A stretch of DNA of 9,898 nt from the NCBI GenBank assembly GCA_031273645.1, contig JAISRM010000241.1, positions 1 to 9,898 of the forward strand, read 5' to 3'. Below the pieces are notes generated by a model. That model made no database searches, was not told the origin of the DNA, and saw nothing but the letters and a program-made list of their open reading frames with translations. Within the stretch, counting starts at the first letter, position 1. Each line of letters starts with the position of its first letter. The DNA is from Endomicrobium sp. Lineage in GTDB: Bacteria > Elusimicrobiota > Endomicrobiia > Endomicrobiales > Endomicrobiaceae. A program made the position numbers and the translations under genes. This document shows, in pieces, positions 1-7,085 of this stretch.

Positions 1-1
1 T

Positions 2-130
2 TCTTTGGATCTTTTCTTGAAGAAAGAAACGTATAAAGAGATGTTAAAAGTAGTAAAAAGAGGGTATAGAAAAAAAAGGAGAAGGGGCGGACGAAAGAGC
101 AAATTAGAAGTAGAAGAAATGTTATTTTGA
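2..130 (+). pseudogene. IS5-type transposase, N-terminal fragment (5' end outside window, broken at a TGA)
   Basis: The open frame at the left edge reads LDLFLKKETYKEMLK, then a run of basic residues, then RRGGRKSKLEVEEMLF and TGA (128-130). The pattern ETxxxML, basic linker, GGRxxKL, E-[DE]-xLL resembles, from memory, the helix-turn-helix N-terminus of IS5-group DDE transposases, where a Leu and then T-L normally follow. Here the next codons after TGA are Thr and Leu, so TGA could be a mutated TTA. Any resemblance then fades within about ten codons and the catalytic part is absent. The strand is very purine-rich here, which by itself reduces stop codons, so part of the open frame may be chance. 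I read it as an insertion-sequence scrap; a chance ORF is the alternative. Confidence 0.4.
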
Positions 131-151
131 ACTCTGAGTTTGGAAAGAGGT

Positions 152-334
152 TTATTCACTGCCGGCTTCAACTTTACCGGTAAAGGCGGGTTGATGTTCT
201 TTCTGCATTCTGTAATCTTTGCTTTGTCCGGTTCTTTTAGCTTCATTAGTCTGCGCTATTTCGTCGTCAACTTCATAATCACACCAGACGCGCTTTTTAG
301 CGGATTGAAACAATGAAAGGATTATTGGATTCAA
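152..334 (-). CDS. Small uncharacterised ORF, possibly a gene remnant
   Basis: Sixty codons beginning at TTG, with no ATG near the 5' end and no visible ribosome-binding site. The product is hydrophilic and rich in charged residues (AKKRVWCDYEVDDEIAQT in the first half, DYRMQKEHQPAF near the end), with no membrane segment or motif I recognise. Codon use from about 315 down to 152 looks like real coding sequence of this genome (mixed third positions, common amino acids), whereas the first ten codons look less so. It lies in the same frame as the gene just upstream, separated from it only by TAG (341-343) and two codons. It could be the 3' end of a gene whose start was lost, a readthrough extension, or a short gene of its own. 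It ends about 20 bases from the insertion-sequence fragment on the other strand. Confidence 0.35.
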   Translation of the reverse strand: MNPIILSLFQSAKKRVWCDYEVDDEIAQTNEAKRTGQSKDYRMQKEHQPAFTGKVEAGSE

Positions 335-340
335 GAAGTC

Positions 341-625
341 CTATTTAATTGGAATCCACTCATTATTTACAAGCTTTTCAAATTTTCCAAATTCGGGATT
401 GCCTTTATCTCTTCCCAAAACTCTTACAGGCGATATCCAATCTTGCTGGCATCCTTCCAAATGCATGGGAATATCTTGCCATAACTTTGTATGTATTTTT
501 AAAACATTTTCCGCATAATCAAAAACATCTTCCATGGTTTCAAATAATAGTTCTTCATCGGCGTAAGAATCTTCTTCATTTTTATATAGAAAAAGATATA
601 TTCCCATTTCATCAGGACATATCAT
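341..625 (-). CDS. Small acidic hypothetical protein (94 aa as called)
   Basis: The frame is open from TTG at 727. I chose ATG at 625 because it follows AAGAGAG and because the conserved-looking part begins a few residues later (MGIYLFLYKNEEDSYADE). ATG at 676 or 607 and TTG at 727 remain possible; the longest form has 128 residues. The product is soluble, with no signal peptide or membrane segment. It has an acidic aromatic-rich N-terminal half and a C-terminal block with CQQDW, SPVRVLGRDKGNPEFGKFEK and a final NNEWIPIK. That tail (W-x-x-P-V-R-V-x-G-R-D-x-G-N-P-x-x-G-x-x-E-K-L) feels like a small family of stand-alone proteins of unknown role, but I cannot name it. Similar small acidic proteins sit beside polymorphic toxins as immunity factors; no toxin is visible here, so no function is assigned. 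Confidence 0.6.
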   Translation of the reverse strand: MICPDEMGIYLFLYKNEEDSYADEELLFETMEDVFDYAENVLKIHTKLWQDIPMHLEGCQQDWISPVRVLGRDKGNPEFGKFEKLVNNEWIPIK

Positions 626-727
626 TGCTCTCTTAAAATCATGGTTTATGATATTAGCCGTTTTTCTACAATTCATAATATAATTATAACATTTTACAAC
701 AGATAAATTTTTGGCGAAAGTTCGCAA

Positions 728-840
728 CAGATGTTAAAGTGCGGTTTTTCGGCGTCATTTTTAAATGATTTGACAAGGACAGAGTAAAAGCTTTGCAAGC
801 TTTCGGCTCTGGTTTTTTTTAAACTTTGCCGCGGGGCGAT
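728..840. other. Spacer between comF and the small hypothetical gene
   Basis: A 113-base spacer downstream of comF and upstream of the small minus-strand gene. Apart from the hairpin at 780-820 I see only a 6-bp dyad TCATTT / AAATGA at 755-768. A TTGTCA lies on the minus strand at 776-771 but no matching -10 element is found at 16-18 bases, so I do not call a promoter. Confidence 0.4.
780..820 (+). terminator. Strong hairpin followed by T8, plus-strand orientation
   Basis: An inner 7-bp stem AAAGCTT / AAGCTTT (787-793 with 797-803, loop TGC) sits inside an outer 5-bp stem CAGAG / CTCTG (780-784 with 807-811), and eight T follow at 813-820. This is the form of an intrinsic terminator for plus-strand transcription. 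No convincing plus-strand gene lies upstream except the fragment at 2-130, so its use is unclear. On the minus strand, downstream of comF, the same stem could slow RNA polymerase but has only a short T-run (TTTT inside the fold). Confidence 0.45.
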
Positions 841-1563
841 TTAATCTCTTGCCAAAGCTAAAACGTAAACTTTTTTGGCGCCGGATTTTTTTAAAACTTG
901 GGCGCAGGCCGACGCCGTCGCTGCGGTAGTTACTATGTCGTCGATTAAAAGAACGTTTTTATTTTTAATAAGATTTGCGTTTTTGACGTAAAAAGAATTT
1001 TTAATATTTGCGGCTCTTTCTTTTTTTGAAAGTTTAAACTGGGGTTTTGTCATTTTTTTTCTATACAAAACCTTATTCGTTGCCGGCAGATTAACGCATT
1101 TTGATACTCTTGCTGCCAAAAGCCACGCCTGATTGTAGCCGCGCTTAATTTTTCTTACCGCGTTTAAAGGCACCGCCGTAATAAGATCTGTTTGCCGGTA
1201 AAAATCGCATTCTTTCAATTTGGCCGCTAAAGCCTGCCCCAAATCTTTTGCAAGAAACATTCTGTCAGAATATTTTAATTTTAAAATCAGCTTTCTGGCA
1301 TCGTCTTTGTATAAATACAGACAGCGCACCGCGTCGGCTTTGATCTCAGACGGATTTTTAAGGCATTTATAACAATGCATTCCGCCGTCGCGCAGAGGCA
1401 GTCCGCATTTTTTGCATACAAAACCTGAAATTACCGGCAGCTTTGCCATACACTTTGCGCATATAGAAATTCCCAGCCGGCAATCGATATTTTTACCGCA
1501 GCATGAACACGTAACCGGATATATGAAAGAAACTATCATTGAAATAAAATTTTTTAAATTCAT
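841..1563 (-). CDS. comF: ComF-family phosphoribosyltransferase-like protein
   Basis: The 240-residue length and domain order match the ComF/GntX family. The N-terminus has four CxxC pairs (C19/C22, C35/C38, C50/C53, C64/C67) forming zinc-finger-like knuckles. The type I phosphoribosyltransferase half contains VPLNAVRKIKRGYNQ (131-145), QFKLSKKERAANI (175-187) and the PRPP-loop region LLIDDIVTTAAT (205-216) with the conserved Asp-Asp pair. In competent bacteria ComF acts in the cytoplasm during uptake of transforming DNA, working with the ComFA helicase and DprA; in other species its role is less clear, and no other competence gene is visible here. ATG at 1563 is the first start in the frame, without an obvious Shine-Dalgarno. 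The gene follows the SprA-like gene by 25 bases on the same strand, so it is probably co-transcribed. One oddity: the loop usually reads TTGAT, here TTAAT with Ala214 in place of Gly. Confidence 0.93.
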   Translation of the reverse strand: MNLKNFISMIVSFIYPVTCSCCGKNIDCRLGISICAKCMAKLPVISGFVCKKCGLPLRDGGMHCYKCLKNPSEIKADAVRCLYLYKDDARKLILKLKYSDRMFLAKDLGQALAAKLKECDFYRQTDLITAVPLNAVRKIKRGYNQAWLLAARVSKCVNLPATNKVLYRKKMTKPQFKLSKKERAANIKNSFYVKNANLIKNKNVLLIDDIVTTAATASACAQVLKKSGAKKVYVLALARD

Positions 1564-1588
1564 AATTTTTTTGACGAACTAAACGCTT

Positions 1589-4500
1589 TTAAAACTGTAT
1601 TGTCAGCTTTGTTATCAAAGTTATATCGGCGTAATTTAAATCGCCGTTATACGAATATTCCATTCTCTCCCACGAACCGCCCAGCAAAAATCTAAAATAT
1701 TTTGATATTTCATAATCGGCGTTTAACGACAAACCGTAATTTAAATTATTATCGGTTTCAATATTGACTCCGGAAGACTGCGAAATATATTTAAGCTGCG
1801 ATTCAAAAATAATTCTGTTCTTTAGAGGAAGAACTTTATTTATAATCGGAATTTTTATTCCCGCAGGAAACGTTAAATCGGAATTTATCTGCCCGAGATA
1901 ACTGTTTCTTAACACTTGCGAAGAATATTTTCCCAAAGCGTTTCTTTGCCATAAATCTTCGTTTACATATCTTAAGCTTATTCTCCATTTGCCGACATTA
2001 ACGGCTCCCTGTCCGGATATTCTTCTCTCTAAGCTGTCAGACAGAGGGTGTAAAGTCGCATAATCGTCGGAAGCAGCCTCGACGTTTTCAAATGAAAAAT
2101 ATAAATCCAGCATTTTTAAAATTTTGCACCTGTAATCTGCGCCGTACATTACGCTTTTTGCGTAAGAAACGCCGTAAGTCGTTATGTCTTTGTCGTTATA
2201 TTTCAAATTCAGCTGGCTGTCGCTCATCCAAGATAGAGAGCCGAAAAATCTTTCTATGCCCGACATTCCTATCAAAAGGTCAGGCCAAATCTGCGTGTAA
2301 ACGTCGTTTAACGTTCCCGTTACATAAGAATTTTCGCTGCCTTCCGTGTAAGTAAAATTTGCGGTCAAAGAAGTAAGCGGCGACAAAATCCCTTTAAACC
2401 CGAAAGCTTCAAAAGGCATATATCTTCCGTTTATTCTTATGTCGTTTCTGTTTAAAACCGTTTTTACCATGTAAGATCCCGACGAGTACGAAGGAAGTAT
2501 TTCCATAAGCAGATTATTTCTTATCCACAGTTTATCGGAAGTAAAACCGGTTGATTTGAAATTTTTATCGACGTTATCGTAGGAATCGGAATCCTGCAGT
2601 CTGTAATAAGCCGAAAAACTCATGGACTTTAAAAAGCGCGAAGCGGCTATATCGTAAGCGTTAAGATTCCACGATATTTCCCCTATCCCGATTCTTTCGA
2701 CGTATTTTTTTTCTCCGGGAAAAACCGGCGCTGAGGAATCGGTGCTTGCGTTGACATTATAATTTTCTTTTGTATTTATGCTGTATGTAAAAGTCGGGGC
2801 AAACCAGCTTGCCAAACCCATGACCATGCTTGCTCCCACCGTTTGATTTAGCGTTTTGTCATATTCTATTTCCTGCGCAAAATCGCGGTTTTTTTCCTTT
2901 ACGGTATCTATAAGGTAAGACGGAGTGAAACTTACTCCTTTTGAAAATTTAAAAGGCAGCTTAACGGAAAAGCTGTTTGATTTTTCAAGAGTATGATAAT
3001 CTGAAATATCCATATAGCGCCGCAAAGCGTCAAGCCCTAAAAACGAATCGGAATTAGCTATCGGAGTGTCTGGGTAAACTTTATAATAGGAGTTGCTCAT
3101 GCTGGCGTTGGCAGTAACGTTTATGGGAAGAACGGGAATGCTTAAAGGATTGTTATAGACGAGATTTCCTGAAAGTATTTCTTTGTCTTCAAGACGGGCA
3201 AGCATTTCCGTATCGGTAAGCGAACGCGAATACTGGGCGCTTATCTGAGGAAAATCAACTCCGAAATTAAGGTTCGTTTCGGCAAAACCCGTGTAATTTA
3301 CAACGTTGCCCTGTTCGTTTATTGAAACGAGGTTTGATTCTTTGTCGTCGATTTTGGGCGTATAAGTTCTTATTTTTGAAATTCCGGCTTTAAAAGGAAG
3401 AATGTTTAGAGTTTCCGTTTTTACGCCGTCAAAATTCAGGTAAGCGTTGTCTTCGGTGTAATCTCTGTTATGAACTCCCGCGGTAACGGTTTGAAAATCT
3501 CTGTCGGAAGTTTTTCTAAAAGCCCCTGCGGTTATCGCGCCCAAAGCTTTATTTCCGTTCCAGCGGATATTTCCTCCGGCTTTCCAAGCCGCTCCGTCAA
3601 GCGTTTTAGAGCCTTTAACGTGTATTTCGTTAAACCACACATATTTGTCTGTTGAAGAACCCGCCGTTGAAATAACTCCAAGCGTTATCTGAGAAATTTT
3701 TTCAAGCGACGGCAATCCGTACGCGCTTATAACTGCGGAAGGATCTTGGCAAGTCCACGACCTTGCCCTGCCCGAGCCGGGCTGGTCGATAGTTATAAGC
3801 TTCCAGTCGTTCCACGACGGATCGGAATCTCTTGTTATTTTAAACTCAAAATAATTGTTGTCGTTTCCGCCGGCTCTAAACACCAAAACGTCGCCGACGG
3901 CGGCCTCTTTGGCATATACAAAAAAACGCAGGCTGTCGTATTTTGAAATGTCAAGAGCGTCTCCGGAATAAACGGATTTTGCAAAAAATTCTTCGTTTGA
4001 AAAAGCCGGTCCGTAAGCTATTTTTAAAGCCTGCTCGTCTTTTCTTACGCTCTCGTCTATGTCGTACAATTCCCTGTAATAAGAATTTAGCAAAAGACTT
4101 TTGTCTTTGTACTCCTGATCGGAATTTCCTATCGCAGAAATCGTAAAAGACGACACATGCGTTCCGGATTCTTCCCATTTATTTCCGGTAATAGCGATTT
4201 TGCCTATTATCATTTTGCCGCTTTCGGAAGAATTCTTTTTTATTCTTAACCTTAGAATCCTTATATTTTTCCAATTTTCCGGAGACGAAAGCGCGTTTAT
4301 TTGAACTCTGTACTGTATCCAGCCGTTATGGTTTTTTATAACAGCCCCTGTTTTTACATTAACGCTTTCGGCAACCTCTTCAACAACGTCTAAAATGCCG
4401 TTTCCGTTTAGATCTTCGGTGTCAAGCCTTCCGTTATGGGCGCCGATAAGCGATATTGAGCCGTCGGCGTTCAAATACTGCTGCCCCGTGTCTTCCCACG

Positions 4501-6943
4501 GGCTTAATACGCCGTTATTGTCGGCGTCTTCCGTAAAAAGTTTGCCGTAATAAGACGAGGCGGGATCTGCATTTTTATAGTTTGCGTCTTCGTTTATCGC
4601 CGAAGCGTAATCTATGTATAAATCGGCGTCTAAAGGGAAATCCTGTTTTATCCAGACGTCAACGTATAACTTTTTTGAAAAGTCGTATCCCGACGCAGAA
4701 AGCTTTTGCGCAAACGCGATTTCAGAACGCGTCGTTACGTTATAACTTATTTCAAGAGTGAGCTGCTTTTGCCCGTCTATAAGTTCAAGCGACGGGTCTA
4801 TGTCCCTTAAATAAATTTCTTTAGTCTGCCACGACAAATCGCTGAGATTTCTTCTGTCGGCAATAGAGCCGTTAGATTTAAAAGACGAATGAAACCAGTT
4901 TTCGTCGATCATGCTTGCAAAATCTTCGTAAACGGCGCTGTCCATAGAATCTATTAAAGCTTTGCCGGAAGTATTGTCGTCTTGCGAACTAAAAGCGTAC
5001 TCGGCGGCGGCGTTGATTTTAACGTTTAAAGCATCAATGCTTAAATCGTTAATTTTTGCATCGCCCTCGGCAACCATAAGGCTTGTCGGCGTGCTTCTTA
5101 TATCCGGAAGCGCTCCGCCTTTTGCGGTAAAATTGTACAAAAGGCTGCCGCCAAGAGTTATGTCATTAGTAAGGTTTAGCTGCGCCCTTCCTCCTATAAG
5201 CGTTGATTCGGATTCCGCGCCAAACATTGAATAGTCGTAGGTAACGTCTATTACGGACGTCTCTTTGATGACGTTTTCCTTTATTATGGTAAGAATGCCC
5301 AAATCGTAATCTATAATGTAATCTGAATTGGCGGTAAGCTGAAGTCCGTCAACCGTTACTTTTTCCGACTGAGGAACTATCGCCGGTCTTAAAGTTAAAA
5401 TTTTTACGGTGTATTGATACTCCGTTACAAAATTATATCTGTGCGTGTTAAAATCGTAGAGATCGTCGGCTAAAGGCTTTCCTCCGGCGGGAACGAGATT
5501 AAAAACGCCGTTTTCAAAATCGACGTTGATTGTAGAAGGATATTTAGGAACGGGCTTTCCGCCTTCAATGGTGTCTGTTGAGGAAAGAACGGTTCCGTTT
5601 AAATCCTGCAGCTGAAGCAGAAAGTTTCCTCTGCCGTTATCGCGTATAATTTTTAAATTTCCGAGATTATAAAAAGTTTTCAGTTCGGTCGTATGTCCTG
5701 TTGAGGGATTAGAAGTGTTGTTTAAATCTTTAAAAATCAAAGGCAGAGAACTCAGCTGGCTATTATCGGTAAACTGATAATTTACGGCGGCCACATAATT
5801 GCTTAAAAGAGGATTTTTAAAAATTATTATTCCGGTATTATAATCTATAGTATAGTCTTGTCCGGGCGTTAAAAGCACGAAATTTCCTCTGTATTCGTCT
5901 GCGGGAGAAACCGGGTTTACCAAATAATTTAACGGCGTTGCGGTCGTTATGGATATGTTTAATTTCGGGTCAATTCTTTGATAATCGATAAAAACCTGCG
6001 CAGATCCGGATTTAATTTGTCTTGTTTCTCCGGCGGCTAAAACGGAATAATATTTCAGTTTGATATAAGACGTGTCGGCAATGGTTCTTCTTTCAAGCTG
6101 CGTGTTTCCGGTAAAACGTTTTATCTCTGACGCGCCTTTAGTCTGGCTGAAAAAAGCGTTGGCGTTAAAAGTTTTATAACGGGTGTCAAGCTTTAAGCCG
6201 AACAGCTCTTTTGAATAGCTTACAAATTCGCTTTGCGGTATTGAAACCGAAATATCTCCGAAAGCCGCTTCCTGAATAAACTCTCCGGGAAGACCTTTAT
6301 ATGCAAGAGAAATGTCTTTTTTGTCGGCTGTGTCGTCGTAATCTACGTTGATGTTAAGCCTTTCGCCGACTTTTCCGACAACGCGCATCTGAAGTTCCTG
6401 CTCCATTTTAAAAGAAGAGGAATTTTTTCTTTTGCCGTCTTCTTCTTTATCGTAATTTCTTGCATTGTAATTAAACCCTATAAGCTTTCTGCCCGAAAGC
6501 GAAAGCTGCGATTCAAAAGGAAGTTTTGCCATAATGCCGGGAGGCAGTTCATGGCCTGCAGAAACGGCGGACGACGACTGCCTGACGGCGTCTTCGCCGG
6601 AAGCTCTTTTTTTCCATTTCCCCGGCGAATATCCGAGATTTGAAAACAAACCCTCGTTTAAGTAATTGAGCAATTCATTGCCGGCTTTCTCCTGAACGGT
6701 TTCAGGCAAAGGTTCTTCAAAATCAAAAGCCGAGACGGTATATGTTGATATAACGGCTCCGGAAGGTTCGACTGCCGTTATATTTTTAAATTTATCGTAT
6801 TCGTCAAACTGCCCGTAAATTTCGCTCTTAGAATTTCCAAGAACTGAATGCTTTTTTTTATTACTTTTTGGATTATAGGCGGCAAGAGAAAATGCATATA
6901 TAAACAGAAGGGATATGGAAAAGAATATTTTTAGAAATTTCAT
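1589..6943 (-). CDS. sprA: SprA-like giant outer-membrane beta-barrel protein
   Basis: A 1784-residue protein with a Sec signal peptide (lysines, hydrophobic stretch, probable cleavage near Ala21/Ala22). Features shared, from memory, with SprA, the type IX secretion translocon barrel of Bacteroidota: LPGEFIQEAAFGDISVSIP and SKELFGLK near 215-245; two copies of a DYxIDYxxGIxxxxK motif near 360-375 and 540-560; an acidic segment ending in DENWFHSSF near 675-686; two EF-hand-like loops, DADNNGVLSPWED (near 805) and DLNGNGILDVVEE (near 844). The last 700 residues are alternating beta strands ending in Phe1784, as expected for insertion by the BAM machinery. SprA of Flavobacterium is about 2400 residues, so this copy is shorter. 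By homology it would be a large secretion pore, but that job is inferred; a SprA-like barrel with another cargo is possible. ATG at 6943 lacks a Shine-Dalgarno sequence. comF follows as a probable operon partner. Confidence 0.82.
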   Translation of the reverse strand: MKFLKIFFSISLLFIYAFSLAAYNPKSNKKKHSVLGNSKSEIYGQFDEYDKFKNITAVEPSGAVISTYTVSAFDFEEPLPETVQEKAGNELLNYLNEGLFSNLGYSPGKWKKRASGEDAVRQSSSAVSAGHELPPGIMAKLPFESQLSLSGRKLIGFNYNARNYDKEEDGKRKNSSSFKMEQELQMRVVGKVGERLNINVDYDDTADKKDISLAYKGLPGEFIQEAAFGDISVSIPQSEFVSYSKELFGLKLDTRYKTFNANAFFSQTKGASEIKRFTGNTQLERRTIADTSYIKLKYYSVLAAGETRQIKSGSAQVFIDYQRIDPKLNISITTATPLNYLVNPVSPADEYRGNFVLLTPGQDYTIDYNTGIIIFKNPLLSNYVAAVNYQFTDNSQLSSLPLIFKDLNNTSNPSTGHTTELKTFYNLGNLKIIRDNGRGNFLLQLQDLNGTVLSSTDTIEGGKPVPKYPSTINVDFENGVFNLVPAGGKPLADDLYDFNTHRYNFVTEYQYTVKILTLRPAIVPQSEKVTVDGLQLTANSDYIIDYDLGILTIIKENVIKETSVIDVTYDYSMFGAESESTLIGGRAQLNLTNDITLGGSLLYNFTAKGGALPDIRSTPTSLMVAEGDAKINDLSIDALNVKINAAAEYAFSSQDDNTSGKALIDSMDSAVYEDFASMIDENWFHSSFKSNGSIADRRNLSDLSWQTKEIYLRDIDPSLELIDGQKQLTLEISYNVTTRSEIAFAQKLSASGYDFSKKLYVDVWIKQDFPLDADLYIDYASAINEDANYKNADPASSYYGKLFTEDADNNGVLSPWEDTGQQYLNADGSISLIGAHNGRLDTEDLNGNGILDVVEEVAESVNVKTGAVIKNHNGWIQYRVQINALSSPENWKNIRILRLRIKKNSSESGKMIIGKIAITGNKWEESGTHVSSFTISAIGNSDQEYKDKSLLLNSYYRELYDIDESVRKDEQALKIAYGPAFSNEEFFAKSVYSGDALDISKYDSLRFFVYAKEAAVGDVLVFRAGGNDNNYFEFKITRDSDPSWNDWKLITIDQPGSGRARSWTCQDPSAVISAYGLPSLEKISQITLGVISTAGSSTDKYVWFNEIHVKGSKTLDGAAWKAGGNIRWNGNKALGAITAGAFRKTSDRDFQTVTAGVHNRDYTEDNAYLNFDGVKTETLNILPFKAGISKIRTYTPKIDDKESNLVSINEQGNVVNYTGFAETNLNFGVDFPQISAQYSRSLTDTEMLARLEDKEILSGNLVYNNPLSIPVLPINVTANASMSNSYYKVYPDTPIANSDSFLGLDALRRYMDISDYHTLEKSNSFSVKLPFKFSKGVSFTPSYLIDTVKEKNRDFAQEIEYDKTLNQTVGASMVMGLASWFAPTFTYSINTKENYNVNASTDSSAPVFPGEKKYVERIGIGEISWNLNAYDIAASRFLKSMSFSAYYRLQDSDSYDNVDKNFKSTGFTSDKLWIRNNLLMEILPSYSSGSYMVKTVLNRNDIRINGRYMPFEAFGFKGILSPLTSLTANFTYTEGSENSYVTGTLNDVYTQIWPDLLIGMSGIERFFGSLSWMSDSQLNLKYNDKDITTYGVSYAKSVMYGADYRCKILKMLDLYFSFENVEAASDDYATLHPLSDSLERRISGQGAVNVGKWRISLRYVNEDLWQRNALGKYSSQVLRNSYLGQINSDLTFPAGIKIPIINKVLPLKNRIIFESQLKYISQSSGVNIETDNNLNYGLSLNADYEISKYFRFLLGGSWERMEYSYNGDLNYADITLITKLTIQF

Positions 6944-6997
6944 ATCATATTTTTAGAAAATTTAAATAAAATGCGCGGACAAATATTATGTTTGTTA

Positions 6998-7003
6998 ATT
7001 ATA
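6998..7003 (-). promoter_or_regulatory. Candidate -10 element for the sprA-like operon
   Basis: The minus strand reads TATAAT at 7003-6998, about 55 bases before the sprA-like start codon. The -35 position at 17-base spacing is poor (TGGGAA). An alternative pair on the same strand is TTGAAT with TAATAT at a wide 19-base spacing. The position between divergent genes supports a promoter here, but the exact element is a guess. Confidence 0.4.
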
Positions 7004-7034
7004 CTATATTCAATTTCGTTTTCCCATATTTTTT

Positions 7035-7043
7035 TGATATAAT
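7035..7043 (+). promoter_or_regulatory. Extended -10 promoter for lptFG
   Basis: TGATATAAT at 7035-7043 is a perfect extended -10 (TGnTATAAT), 42 bases before the lptF ATG. The -35 region at 17-base spacing is TTCGTT, which is weak, as is usual for extended -10 promoters. The element points at lptF and lies in the 142-base divergent spacer shared with the sprA-like operon. The rest of that spacer is AT-rich with no operator dyad that I can see. Confidence 0.55.
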
Positions 7044-7085
7044 TCTGTTGTATTTTCAATATATTTTCATGTCTTTTAGGTCAAA

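Noticed and set aside
20..119. Purine-rich tract as a functional polypurine (triplex or retroelement) signal
   Set aside because: It coincides with the basic linker of the transposase-like frame, where Lys/Arg/Glu codons explain the purine bias.
349..636. Open frame of 95 codons on the plus strand
   Set aside because: It lies opposite the small minus-strand gene, has no ribosome-binding site, and its composition (many Leu, Phe, Ile from the A-rich opposite strand) looks like a shadow.
677..705. TATAAT just before ATG 676 as a leaderless promoter for the small gene
   Set aside because: The hexamer sits in a general AT-rich run and no acceptable -35 element lies 16-18 bases upstream.
2092..5234. 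Several open frames of 60-90 codons opposite the SprA-like gene
   Set aside because: All are antisense to a long, well-supported coding frame, are basic or cysteine-rich in an unnatural way, and show no recognisable domains.
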